In this document: positions 1 to 8,506 of the stretch, piece after piece
How positions within the stretch are numbered: the first letter of the stretch is position 1
Layout of the letters: every line of letters starts with the position of its first letter
NCBI RefSeq assembly: GCF_900636515.1
Contig: NZ_LR134287.1
Span: forward strand, 620,001 to 684,000
Length of the DNA stretch: 64,000 bases
DNA from: Neisseria animalis
Lineage (GTDB): Bacteria; Pseudomonadota; Gammaproteobacteria; Burkholderiales; Neisseriaceae
Reading direction: 5' to 3'
Made by a program: the position numbers and the translations under genes
The notes under the pieces: model-generated
What the model was told of the DNA's origin: nothing
Databases searched by the model: none
Seen by the model: only the letters and a program-made list of their open reading frames with translations

Positions 1-394
1 GGAAAGCCGTCCACAGACCCGATTGAATCAGATTGGCGCGGACTTGTTCTCCGGACAGCGAAGCAAGTGCCTCGGGCGCATATTGGTCGAACGTGATTTC
101 CTCATCGCCGCCGATGCGGATAACCACGGATTGCAGCACGCGTTTTTCACCACGGTTTACGGCGGTTACCGTACCTGCTGCAGGAGCGGTGAACACCACG
201 CCCGGGTTTTTCTTGTCTTCAAACAATACTTGGCCTTTTTTGACGGTATCTCCTTCACGAACCTTCATTGAAGGTCGCATACCGACATACTCTTCGCCAA
301 GCAACGCGATTTCGGTAATGGCCGGACCGTCGTAGACGGTTTGCTCCGGTTGTCCTGCAATAGGCAGGTCCAAGCCTTTCTTTATCTTAAACAT
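1..394 (-). CDS. nqrA: Na+-translocating NADH:quinone reductase subunit A (5' part only)
   Basis: Subunit A of the Na+-pumping NADH:ubiquinone oxidoreductase, a membrane complex that couples NADH oxidation to sodium export. The frame opens at the ATG at 394 and runs off the left edge, so only about 131 N-terminal residues are seen. They begin [14 protein letters not shown] and include the stretches [15 protein letters not shown] and [14 protein letters not shown] typical of NqrA. Residues about 50-80 ([19 protein letters not shown]) form the biotinyl/lipoyl-like fold of the family. As first gene of nqrABCDEF it should be followed by nqrB outside the window. No convincing promoter was found upstream. 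Confidence 0.93.
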   Translation of the reverse strand, partial: MFKIKKGLDLPIAGQPEQTVYDGPAITEIALLGEEYVGMRPSMKVREGDTVKKGQVLFEDKKNPGVVFTAPAAGTVTAVNRGEKRVLQSVVIRIGGDEEITFDQYAPEALASLSGEQVRANLIQSGLWTAF

Positions 395-960
395 AGATGC
401 GTTACTTTTGATGAGGGTTAAAAATCACGGCAAGGTATCTGATGGGGTGTTTCTACTGCCAGACTGCCATGTTGTTTGTAAAACATCAGGCGGAAACCGT
501 AGAAATCATCAGTCAGTATCAGATACAATAAAATCCCTTCATTTTAACAGGAAAACGTCTTTTTTTGTCAGATTGTGCAAGATTTTTTCATGCAGATGTG
601 AATGCAAACCAAGCAGTATAAGGGATAGCTGGTTTGGGGCATTAAAATCGGAGCAGGCGGGCTTGGGAGTGTTTGGAAAGGGAGAAAGGAAATATAATCA
701 AATGATACAGAATGGGAAAATGCGGTCAAACCGCGACAGTATGGCGATACAGGGGCGGCGACTTACTGCTTGAGCCGCTTGCTTAGATTCTTCTTTGGGT
801 AAGATACAGCAACACCGTATTGTTTTGTGGCAGGTGGCTACCAGTATTATGATGGAATGTTTCAGTTATAATGGATTGGTCGGTTTATATGGTTGATATG
901 TTTCTTTAAAAATAGAGGACTGATGGCAGGAAATTTGTTTGCAAAGTAGGAGAAAAACAT
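395..960. other. Intergenic region between ald and nqrA, no gene seen
   Basis: About 570 bases between the nqrA start and the terminator of the aldehyde dehydrogenase. It must hold the nqr promoter on the minus strand, but I see no good -35/-10 pair. An open frame of about 120 codons on the plus strand (408-773) lacks a ribosome site and any recognisable protein character. A lone TATAAT lies at 867-872 on the plus strand. Confidence 0.5.
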
Positions 961-1000
961 AAAGGCCGTCTGCAAAATCGGTATTTTGCAGACGGCCTTT
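961..1000. terminator. Uptake-repeat hairpin terminator after ald
   Basis: Two inverted copies of AAAGGCCGTCTGCAAAA separated by a few bases give a strong stem followed by a T-rich run. It lies 28 bases beyond the stop of the aldehyde dehydrogenase and can work in both directions. Confidence 0.85.
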
Positions 1001-1027
1001 ATTTTGAAAAGCTAAGCAGTCAAATAA

Positions 1028-2506
1028 TCAATACATGCCTTCGCGCTCTTCACGGGTGCTGATGTAGATGTTTTTCACTTGGGTGTAGGCAGCCAACATC
1101 ATTTTGTGGGTTTCGCGGCCGATACCCGAGGTTTTGTAGCCGCCGAACGGCGCATGGGCAGGCAGGCGGTTGTAACAGTTGACCCATACGCGGCCGGTTT
1201 CGAGTGCGCGTGAGACGCGCAGGCAGCGGTTGATGTCTTTGCTCCAAACCGCACCGCCCAAGCCGTATTCGCTGTCGTTGGCCATTTTGACGACTTCTTC
1301 TTCGGTTTTGAATTTAATCACGGTCGCAACCGGGCCGAAGATTTCTTCCTGCGAGATGCGGCTGCTGTTTTCCGCTTCAATCAGGGTAGGCTCGACAAAG
1401 GCACCGCTTTCCAACGAGCCTTCGACTTTTTTACCGCCGGTGATGATGCGGCAGCCTTCCTGTTCGCCGATTTTGACGTATTTCAAAATGGTTTCAAGCT
1501 GACCGGCGTTGACTTGGGCACCCATCTGGGTGTCGTCTTCCCAAGGCAGGCCGACTTTGACTTTTTTAAACTCTTCCGCCAGCGCGGCGACAAATTTGTC
1601 GTAAATTCCTTCCTGTACGAAAATGCGCGAACCGGCGCAGCACACTTGGCCTTGGTTGAACAAAATACCTTTTTGCGCACCTTCGAGGGCTTTGTCAAAC
1701 GGCATATCGTCAAAGAAGATGTTGGCGGATTTGCCGCCCAGTTCCAAAGTTGAGGGAATCAGCATTTCGGCGGCGGCGATGCCGATGCGGCGGCCGATTT
1801 CGGTGGAGCCGGTAAACGCCAGCTTGTTGAAGCCTTTGTGGTGCAGCATGTATTCGCCGGATTTCGATCCTTTGCCTGTGATGACGTTGAATACGCCTTT
1901 AGGCAGCAGGTGGTTGATTTTTTGCGCGAAAGAAAGCAGGCTCAGCGATGTGCTGGAAGAGGGATGCAGCACGATGGTACAGCCTGCGGCCAATGCGGGG
2001 GCGATTTTCCAAGCAGCCATCAGGAAAGGGAAATTCCACGGAATAATTTGGCCGACCACTCCGATGGGTTCGCGCAAAACCAGCGACAAATCTTCTTCGT
2101 CAAGCTGGGTGGCTGTACCTTCTTCGCCGCGGATGACACCGGCAAAGTAGCGGAAATGGTCGGAAGCGAGCGGAATATCGGCCGCACGGGTTTCACGGAT
2201 GGGCTTGCCGTTGTCCAATGTTTCCTGCAGGGCAAACAATTCCGCATTTTCATCAATGATGTCGGCAATTTTGTTCAGAATCGCCGCACGTTCGGTAACA
2301 GTGGTTTTTTTCCAAGTTTTAAACGCTTCTTGCGCGGCGGTAACAGCAGCATCGACATCGGCATTGCTGGCATCGACAAATTTCGCCAGTTCTTCGCCGT
2401 TTGCCGGATTGTATGAAGTAAGCAGATTGCCTTCGCTGCCTTTGGTCCATTCGCCGTTAATCAGCAGGCCGTACTCTTTGTCAAAAACATTCAAGTCTTT
2501 TGCCAT
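1028..2506 (-). CDS. NAD-dependent aldehyde dehydrogenase (acetaldehyde type)
   Basis: 492-residue cytoplasmic aldehyde dehydrogenase of the AldA/ExaC group, oxidising acetaldehyde or similar aldehydes to acids. Visible motifs are IIPWNFPF (about 150-160), the FTGSTEIG nucleotide loop (about 230), the general-base glutamate in LELGGKSAN (about 260) and the catalytic cysteine in NQGQVCCAG (about 295), followed by EEIFGPV. The conserved cofactor lysine of the usual KPSE motif is replaced by histidine (VLHPSSSTSLS), a region that also lacks Lys in related bacterial AldA proteins as I recall them. It is divergent from the alcohol dehydrogenase gene, so the two may form an ethanol-to-acetate route. 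Confidence 0.9.
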   Translation of the reverse strand: MAKDLNVFDKEYGLLINGEWTKGSEGNLLTSYNPANGEELAKFVDASNADVDAAVTAAQEAFKTWKKTTVTERAAILNKIADIIDENAELFALQETLDNGKPIRETRAADIPLASDHFRYFAGVIRGEEGTATQLDEEDLSLVLREPIGVVGQIIPWNFPFLMAAWKIAPALAAGCTIVLHPSSSTSLSLLSFAQKINHLLPKGVFNVITGKGSKSGEYMLHHKGFNKLAFTGSTEIGRRIGIAAAEMLIPSTLELGGKSANIFFDDMPFDKALEGAQKGILFNQGQVCCAGSRIFVQEGIYDKFVAALAEEFKKVKVGLPWEDDTQMGAQVNAGQLETILKYVKIGEQEGCRIITGGKKVEGSLESGAFVEPTLIEAENSSRISQEEIFGPVATVIKFKTEEEVVKMANDSEYGLGGAVWSKDINRCLRVSRALETGRVWVNCYNRLPAHAPFGGYKTSGIGRETHKMMLAAYTQVKNIYISTREEREGMY

Positions 2507-2813
2507 GGTGTTTCTCCTTTTGACAGATTGTTCCGAACTTCAACTTTTTATCCAACCTGAGCAAAATGCTCGGAAAACAGCATATTCTTTTTTTTCGGAG
2601 GATTCAAGAACTAAAAACTAGGTTTACCTTGCATTTTGCATATGTAGTTTTGCAAGAAAAAGAAAAAATACGGTACGGTGGGCGTTTTTGGGGAGAAAGG
2701 ACGTTTTTGCAGACGGCCTGAATGATTTTTCTTTGGGGTATGTGTAAAAAAATTCCATGGATAATCTAATAAAATTTAACAAATATTATCCTTTTTCTCT
2801 GCGCGGACTGCTA
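2507..2813. other. Divergent regulatory region of ald and adhP
   Basis: AT-rich spacer between two divergent genes. It contains one uptake repeat in reverse orientation (TTTTTGCAGACGGCCTGA near 2704-2721). The minus-strand ald promoter must be here but I cannot place it with confidence. The ald ribosome site is the AAAGGAGAAACACC stretch just before its ATG at 2506. Confidence 0.55.
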
Positions 2814-2842
2814 TTGACAAGCACATGCCGCAGATTTATTCT
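2814..2842 (+). promoter_or_regulatory. Sigma-70 promoter of adhP
   Basis: TTGACA at 2814-2819, a 17-base spacer and TATTCT at 2837-2842. A transcript would start near 2849 and give an untranslated leader of about 75 bases before the ATG at 2924. Confidence 0.5.
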
Positions 2843-2923
2843 GAAACCAGTAGCCGGAAAGCCTGCCACCATCCGGCAGCCGCTACTTTTCTATTCACAA
2901 CAACAAACTCAAGGAGCGTAACC

Positions 2924-3964
2924 ATGAAAATGCGTGCAGTGGTTGTAAATCAGGCAGTTGAAGGTGATGTAGAAGTTGTAGAACGGGACATCCGTCCGCT
3001 GGAATTTGGTGAGGCCTTGGTAGAAGTCGAATATTGCGGCGTGTGCCACACAGACTTGCACGTTGCTGCCGGCGATTATGGTGAAAAACCCGGCCGCGTG
3101 TTGGGACACGAAGGCATCGGTTTGGTAACGCAGGTTGCAGACGGCGTGAAAAATCTGAAAATCGGCGACCGTGTCAGCATTGCATGGCTGTTTAAAGGTT
3201 GCGGTTCGTGCGAATACTGTAATACCGGCAGGGAGACTCTGTGCCGCAGCGTATTGAATGCCGGCTACACTGCGGACGGCGGTATGGCGACACACTGTAT
3301 CGTCGATGCTGATTACGCGGTGAAAGTGCCTGACGGCTTGGATCCGGCGCAGGCTTCCAGCATTACCTGTGCGGGCGTAACCACTTATAAAGGCGTTAAA
3401 GTATCTGGTGTCCGTCCGGGACAATGGCTGGCCATGTACGGTGCAGGCGGTTTGGGCAACTTGGGTGTGCAGTATGCGAAAAAAGTATTCGGCGCACATG
3501 TGATTGCCATCGACATCAATGACGGCAAACTGGCTTTTGCCAAAGAAATGGGCGCGGACATTGTCATTAACGCTGCAAAAGAAGATGCCGCCAAAGTGAT
3601 TCAAGAAAAAACCGGCGGTGCGCATGCGGCGGTGGTAACTGCAGTATCTAAAGCTGCATTTAATTCTGCCGTGGACTGCGTGCGCGCAGGCGGTCGTGTG
3701 GTTGCCATCGGTTTACCGCCCGAGTCTATGGATTTGTCGATTCCGCGTATTGTATTGGACGGTATCGAAGTGGTCGGCTCTTTGGTCGGTACGCGCAAAG
3801 ACTTGGAAGAAGCATTCCAATTCGGTGCGGAAGGTTTGGTTGTACCTTTGGTGCAAAAACGCCCGATTGAAGATGCGCCTGCCATTTTCCAAGAAATGCG
3901 CGAAGGTAAAATTACCGGCCGTATGGTCATCGATATGAAATGCGCTTGCGGCCATAATCACTAA
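2924..3964 (+). CDS. adhP: Zinc-dependent alcohol dehydrogenase, AdhP type
   Basis: 346-residue medium-chain alcohol dehydrogenase interconverting primary alcohols and aldehydes with NAD. The catalytic zinc ligands are the cysteine in CGVCHTDLH (about 37), the GHEGIG histidine (about 60) and a later cysteine. The structural zinc site is the cysteine cluster in [15 protein letters not shown] (about 90-105). The Rossmann motif is [13 protein letters not shown] (about 165). It ends with the extra cysteine/histidine tail CACGHNH. The frame is open further upstream, but the ATG at 2924 has a clear AAGGAG ribosome site at 2911-2916 and gives the family length. The upstream extension is leader. Confidence 0.93.
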   Translation: MKMRAVVVNQAVEGDVEVVERDIRPLEFGEALVEVEYCGVCHTDLHVAAGDYGEKPGRVLGHEGIGLVTQVADGVKNLKIGDRVSIAWLFKGCGSCEYCNTGRETLCRSVLNAGYTADGGMATHCIVDADYAVKVPDGLDPAQASSITCAGVTTYKGVKVSGVRPGQWLAMYGAGGLGNLGVQYAKKVFGAHVIAIDINDGKLAFAKEMGADIVINAAKEDAAKVIQEKTGGAHAAVVTAVSKAAFNSAVDCVRAGGRVVAIGLPPESMDLSIPRIVLDGIEVVGSLVGTRKDLEEAFQFGAEGLVVPLVQKRPIEDAPAIFQEMREGKITGRMVIDMKCACGHNH

Positions 3965-3982
3965 CAGGTAGCGCATTATCTC

Positions 3983-4030
3983 AAGCCGTCTGAAAAAGTC
4001 TGCACAACAGGCTGATTTTTCAGACGGCTT
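3983..4030. terminator. Uptake-repeat hairpin terminator after adhP
   Basis: Inverted pair AAGCCGTCTGAAAAA / TTTTTCAGACGGCTT, ending in a short T run. Both copies are of the GAA dialect, unlike most pairs in the window. Confidence 0.85.
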
Positions 4031-4272
4031 TATCGTTTTTGAGCGGCGTGATTTGCCGTTATAATCAGCTCAAATCCGAAAGAAAACAGTATCGGTATGC
4101 CTGTATTCATGCGGATACCGGGTTTACTGCACAGATTTTTCCTTTATAAATGTTTATATTGATGATGAGGGTAAAGTTGTTCAGTTTGTTGTATTGTATT
4201 TTGATTATTTCAAATCTGTCATCCGGTTTTGCTTTGATAGGCATCGGAGGCATTGGATAAACGGAAGATTCT

Positions 4273-5325
4273 ATGACTTATCACTACCGCCGCACCCTGC
4301 CTGATGTGCCCTTGGATATTGTCGGCGACGTACACGGCGAATTTGCCGTGTTCCAAACTTTATTGGAACATTTGGGCTACCGTGACGACGGTTTCCACCC
4401 CGACGGGCGCAAGTTGGTGTTTGTCGGCGATTTGTGCGACCGCGGCCCCGACAGCCCCGCCGTGCTGGCATGGGCGGAGCGGGCGGTGGAGGCGGGTTAT
4501 GCCTTTGCCGTGCTTGGCAATCACGAATTGAATCTGCTGGTTTGCGATGCCAAAGACGGATCGGGTTGGTTTTTTGACCGGCGCGCCGACCAAGATGCGG
4601 CCAATTATGCGCCGTGGCAGCGGGCGAAACCGCATGAAAAAAGCGGCATGAAAGCATGGTTGGAAAAGCAGCCGCTGATTTGGGAGCGGGACGATATCCG
4701 CGTCGTCCATGCGGCATGGCTGCCGGATACCTTTGCCAAACTGGATGCGGCGGCGGGGGAAGGATTGGTGGAACAATACCGGCGTTTTGATGAGGAGTTG
4801 AAAACCGCACTGCAAAACGAGCATTGGTATGCCGGTTATTTATACGAACAGGAGCACTATGCGGCTTGTGCGGAAAATGCGGCCCAAATGCCGCCGCCGA
4901 TGCCCGCAACCGCCCGATACGATTTTGCCAGAAGCCGGATGCACCCGATACGCGCCCTTACCAGCGGTGTGGAGCAGCTTTCCGCCAAAGCATTTTATGC
5001 GGGCGGACGCTGGCGCGGTACGGAACGCTGCCCGTGGTGGGAGGATTATCGGGAAGAAATACCGGTGGTCATCGGGCATTATTGGCGCGCGTGGAGGCCG
5101 TCTGAAAATCCGGCGGCTGCCGGGCGCAATCTGTTTCCGGTCAAACCGGACGCGTGGCACGGTGCAAAGCGCAATGTCTTCTGCGTGGATTTTTCCATCG
5201 GCGCAAGCTGGCGGGTGCGCAAATATCCGCAAAAATATGCCGGTGCCGCATTCCGCTTGGCCGCATTGCGTTGGCCGGAAAAAATCTTAGTGGCGGACAA
5301 CGGGGAAACTTTGGTGATGAAATAA
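4273..5325 (+). CDS. Metallophosphoesterase of the PPP/ApaH-like family
   Basis: 350-residue cytoplasmic phosphatase with the calcineurin-like signature: GDVHGEF (about 17), GDLCDRGPDSP (about 51) and GNHELN (about 83), which supply the Asp/His/Asn ligands of a two-metal centre. Further histidines lie at VVHAAW (about 142) and VIGHYW (about 265). This resembles bacterial diadenosine-tetraphosphatase or serine/threonine phosphatase-like proteins, but the substrate cannot be told from sequence. It stands alone. The uptake repeats inside it (5096) and around it are all of the GAA dialect, and the gene looks more GC-rich than its neighbours, which suggests replacement by transfer from another Neisseria. 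Confidence 0.8.
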   Translation: MTYHYRRTLPDVPLDIVGDVHGEFAVFQTLLEHLGYRDDGFHPDGRKLVFVGDLCDRGPDSPAVLAWAERAVEAGYAFAVLGNHELNLLVCDAKDGSGWFFDRRADQDAANYAPWQRAKPHEKSGMKAWLEKQPLIWERDDIRVVHAAWLPDTFAKLDAAAGEGLVEQYRRFDEELKTALQNEHWYAGYLYEQEHYAACAENAAQMPPPMPATARYDFARSRMHPIRALTSGVEQLSAKAFYAGGRWRGTERCPWWEDYREEIPVVIGHYWRAWRPSENPAAAGRNLFPVKPDAWHGAKRNVFCVDFSIGASWRVRKYPQKYAGAAFRLAALRWPEKILVADNGETLVMK

Positions 5326-5336
5326 ATTCGGACAGC

Positions 5337-5400
5337 AAAGGCCGTCTGAACAGGACGGCGGAACCGGTGGTTCCGCCGCATCATGTTCAGACGGCCTTTT
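5337..5400. terminator. Long uptake-repeat hairpin terminator
   Basis: Inverted AAAGGCCGTCTGAAC / GTTCAGACGGCCTTT arms enclose a second small inverted repeat (GGCGGAACC / GGTTCCGCC), giving a two-tier stem ending in T residues, 12 bases beyond the metallophosphatase stop. Confidence 0.85.
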
Positions 5401-5479
5401 TATCCGCCTTGCGCCGGTTTGATTGCAACGGCCCGCACCCCAAAGGCCGGACACTTTTCAAATCAAATTCAGACGGCTT

Positions 5480-5645
5480 GAGACCTTTGCAAAAAAATAG
5501 GAAAGAACCAAAACTGATTGCAGGGGCGGGTTTTACACCCGCCCGAAGTTAATCAATACCTTGAAAGTTACCACTTCAAAAATCCCAAGCGGGCGGGTGT
5601 AAAAACCGCCACTGCAAGCCCTTGTCATGAATTTTGCAAAGGTTC
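5480..5645. repeat. Palindromic repeat, possible non-coding insertion remnant
   Basis: About 165 bases with nested inverted repeats. The outer arms carry ACCTTTGCAAAA (5483-5494) and its complement (5632-5643). The inner arms at 5518-5545 and 5590-5617 match over 28 bases with two mismatches. Between them lies a 44-base loop. No protein is encoded. The outer motif recalls Neisseria insertion-sequence ends but I cannot assign a family. The surrounding 5401-5926 shows no gene. Confidence 0.6.
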
Positions 5646-5926
5646 CGGCCTGAAAACTTTGCAAAACTGTTTGGGCTTTGCAATTCCGCCACGCTGTTCG
5701 GGCAGCCTGAAATCTTAGCTGCCGTTATTCCCGCGCTGGGGGGAATCTATCTGTCTGCCTATGAATCCATTGTTTGAAAACGGTTTCTTTATGTTGGGAG
5801 ACGGATAAATCCCTTATGCGGTATCTCCGGGGCGGATACCGAAAACGGCAAGTATGACGCCCGGCCGGTGCATAAGGGATTGGGTTAATCATGCTGACTG
5901 TTTCATACATAAGCAAGGAGCAAGGT

Positions 5927-6118
5927 ATGGCAAAACTTTATGCCGAAATCAGTAAAGCCGAAAAGCAAGACGGCACGACTGGCGTATCGGGCTGTGCTTC
6001 CGGCGGCACGATGTCGGATTTCGGTCGGATGTCAAACCGGCAAATGCTTGTTTTTGGGTTTTGCCAAGATTCAGGCCTGTCCGACTACAAGTCAAACACT
6101 GCCGTAACCGGCGCATGA
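5927..6118 (+). pseudogene. Possible phage gene fragment (XkdF-like start)
   Basis: A 63-codon frame with a good ribosome site (AAGGAGCAAGGT before the ATG). The first residues, MAKLYAEISKAEKQDGTTGV, then GCASGG, look like the start of XkdF-type phage structural or protease proteins, which open with an AKLYAEI segment followed by QDDGT and GYAS. After about 30 residues the resemblance ends and the frame runs into the 3' end of xthA on the other strand (overlap 34 bases). I read it as a degraded prophage scrap. It could be chance. Confidence 0.3.
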
Positions 6119-6855
6119 TCGCTCGGCCGCTCTTGCGCGCGCGCATCCAAATCGACGGTTACGTCCTGCAGCAGTGCGGAGAGGGCGGGGCTGATGAGCT
6201 GGTGGTCGATACGCAGGCCGAGTTTGCGTTGGAACATTGCTCCGCGGTAGTCAAACCAAGTGTAAAACGCACCTTCGGGGCGGATTTGGCGCAATGAGTC
6301 GGTCAGTCCTAAGTCCAGCAGGTTTTTGAACCAGCTCCTCTCTTCTGAGGAGCAGTGGATTTTTTCATGCCATTTTTCGGGATCGTAGCAGTCGGCATCG
6401 GCCGGGGCGATGTTGAAGTCGCCGAGCAAAACCAGTTTTTCATGGCGGGCCAGCTCGCCGCGCACGAAGTCGGCCAGCGCGGCAAACCATTGTCTTTTGT
6501 ATTCGAATTTGGGGCTGTCGAGGGCTTCGCCGTTGACACAATAGACATTGATGACGCGCACGCCGTTTACGGTGGCTGCAATCACGCGCCGTTGCGGATC
6601 GTCGGGCAGGGCGGGCAGGCCGGTGTGTACGTCTTGCAGCTCGTGGCGGCTGATGAGGGCAACGCCGTTGTAGGTTTTCTGGCCGCTCCATACGGCGTTC
6701 CAGCCCATCATTTGCAGCGCGGGCGCGGGAAATTTGTCTTGGTCGAGTTTGAGTTCCTGCAAAGCCAAAATATCCGGCTGGTTGTCGGCCAGCCAGTTTT
6801 GTACCTGCGGCAGGCGCACGTTGAGGGAATTGACGTTCCAAGTGGTGATTTTCAT
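6085..6855 (-). CDS. xthA: Exodeoxyribonuclease III / AP endonuclease, NExo type
   Basis: 256-residue DNA-repair nuclease of the exonuclease III family, active at abasic sites and 3' blocked ends. It opens MKITTWNVNSLNVRLPQ and carries LALQELKLDQ (metal-binding Glu), VINVYCVNGE, LLGDFNIAPADADCYDP, RIDHQLIS and the C-terminal PSDHAPV with the catalytic histidine. The wording FYTWFDYRGAMFQRKLGLRIDH closely follows meningococcal NExo rather than the NApe paralogue. An ATG four codons upstream (6867) is possible, but the ATG at 6855 matches the family start and has a GGA nine bases before it. Its 3' end converges with the phage-like fragment. Confidence 0.93.
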   Translation of the reverse strand: MKITTWNVNSLNVRLPQVQNWLADNQPDILALQELKLDQDKFPAPALQMMGWNAVWSGQKTYNGVALISRHELQDVHTGLPALPDDPQRRVIAATVNGVRVINVYCVNGEALDSPKFEYKRQWFAALADFVRGELARHEKLVLLGDFNIAPADADCYDPEKWHEKIHCSSEERSWFKNLLDLGLTDSLRQIRPEGAFYTWFDYRGAMFQRKLGLRIDHQLISPALSALLQDVTVDLDARAQERPSDHAPVTAVFDL

Positions 6856-7052
6856 GGTGCGTTCCATTGAGAAGACGGGTAATGCCGTCTGTAAAATAGG
6901 GTTGGGCTAATCGGACTGTTTCGTTTGAAAATGGGAAACGGCAATATTTTACCGCAAATGGCGTATGGGAAACGGGATAAAATGCGGTTGCGGTTTCAGT
7001 TGGGACAATCGGGAGGTGTTCGGCAAGCTGCCTGTATTTGAACGGTAACAGG

Positions 7053-7340
7053 CTAAACGGTATGTTGCCGCTTGTCCGGCAGATTGCGGAGTGTGTTGAG
7101 AATGGCGGCGGTGTCTGCGGAAATCAGGCGGTATTCGAGTACGCGGTGGTAGCGGGTGTAATCGACTATGCCTTCGCTGCGCATTTTGGCCAAATGGTTG
7201 GAAACGACTGTTGCTGGCAGCTTGAGGGTTTGGGCCAGTTCGTTGATGTTGCGGTCGCCATCGAGCAGGGTAAACAGAATCTTCATGCGTTCTGGCTGGG
7301 CAATCAGTCGGAGCAGGGTGGTGAAGTAGTGGTTTTCCAT
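7053..7340 (-). CDS. ArsR-family winged-helix regulator
   Basis: 95-residue DNA-binding protein. Residues about 15-75 form the ArsR winged helix: PERMKILFTLLDGDRNINEL, then AQTLKLPATVVSNHLAKMRSEGIV as recognition helix, then a wing ending EYRLI. It contains no cysteine, so it is not the ELCVCDL arsenite type; any metal or redox sensing would use other residues. The gene is single. The 420-base region upstream has no obvious target gene next to it. The effector and targets are unknown. Confidence 0.85.
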   Translation of the reverse strand: MENHYFTTLLRLIAQPERMKILFTLLDGDRNINELAQTLKLPATVVSNHLAKMRSEGIVDYTRYHRVLEYRLISADTAAILNTLRNLPDKRQHTV

Positions 7341-7761
7341 AGCGTGGGGGGTGCAGCAGATGTGTTTGTTGGAACAGATAATTGTGCTTTGAATGGGACT
7401 GTTTTTATCGCCGGATTACCTGAAATGAGGTCAAACAGCAAAGCCGCATATAAGGTATGGGTTGGCAGACCTGCGGTTTTTCAGCAGTTTGGCAGGCACT
7501 TTCTCCGAGCAAAGGTGTGGCAGCGCTGTATCATTTTGTGTTCAATGACGATGTTGATGGGTTATGTCGGAGTCAGAACAGTTTGGTTTTTATTCTTTGC
7601 CTATTATCTGTGGCCGGCATGGGGGTAGTTTTTGTTTAAAGTGCGGAAGTTTACCCGAGTGTGCCGGCAGCGGGGGCGGGTAAAGTGAAAACAAGGGTAA
7701 ATAATTGTTATTATAAAACAATATAAATAAATTAATAGAATTGTTTAATTATTTGAGAATA
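7341..7761. other. Intergenic region with a decayed long Correia-type repeat
   Basis: No gene seen. Bases about 7455-7538 align by eye with 25790-25875 (shared blocks GGGTTGGC, TTGGCA.GCAC, CAAGGTGTGGCA, GTATCATT), a diverged relative of the long form of the Correia-type element. Bases 7690-7760 are very AT-rich. Confidence 0.5.
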
Positions 7762-7812
7762 AAAAGCCGTCTGCAAAAACCTTGTGAGGTGTAGCGGTAA
7801 TTTGCAGACGGC
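7762..7812. terminator. Uptake-repeat hairpin terminator after the WrbA-like gene
   Basis: Inverted GCCGTCTGCAAA (7766) and TTTGCAGACGGC (7801) with a 23-base loop, about 30 bases beyond the stop of the minus-strand flavoprotein gene. Confidence 0.8.
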
Positions 7813-7842
7813 ATATTGCGGGATTTTCGGGCACTCGGGCGG

Positions 7843-8460
<618 letters not shown>

Positions 8461-8506
8461 TTAGAATAGGGCAATAGGCCGTCTGCAAAATAAATAGGAA
8501 AAGATT

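Noticed and set aside
408..773. 121-codon frame upstream of nqrA
   Set aside because: No ribosome site, no recognisable domain, and it fills the space where the nqr promoter must be.
867..1000. Possible small RNA from a TATAAT at 867 to the hairpin at 961-1000
   Set aside because: There is no -35 box at the right distance, and the hairpin is explained as the terminator of the opposing ald gene.
7038..7628. 196-codon frame antisense to the ArsR-type gene
   Set aside because: It spans the opposite strand of the regulator and a repeat-derived spacer, without a ribosome site.
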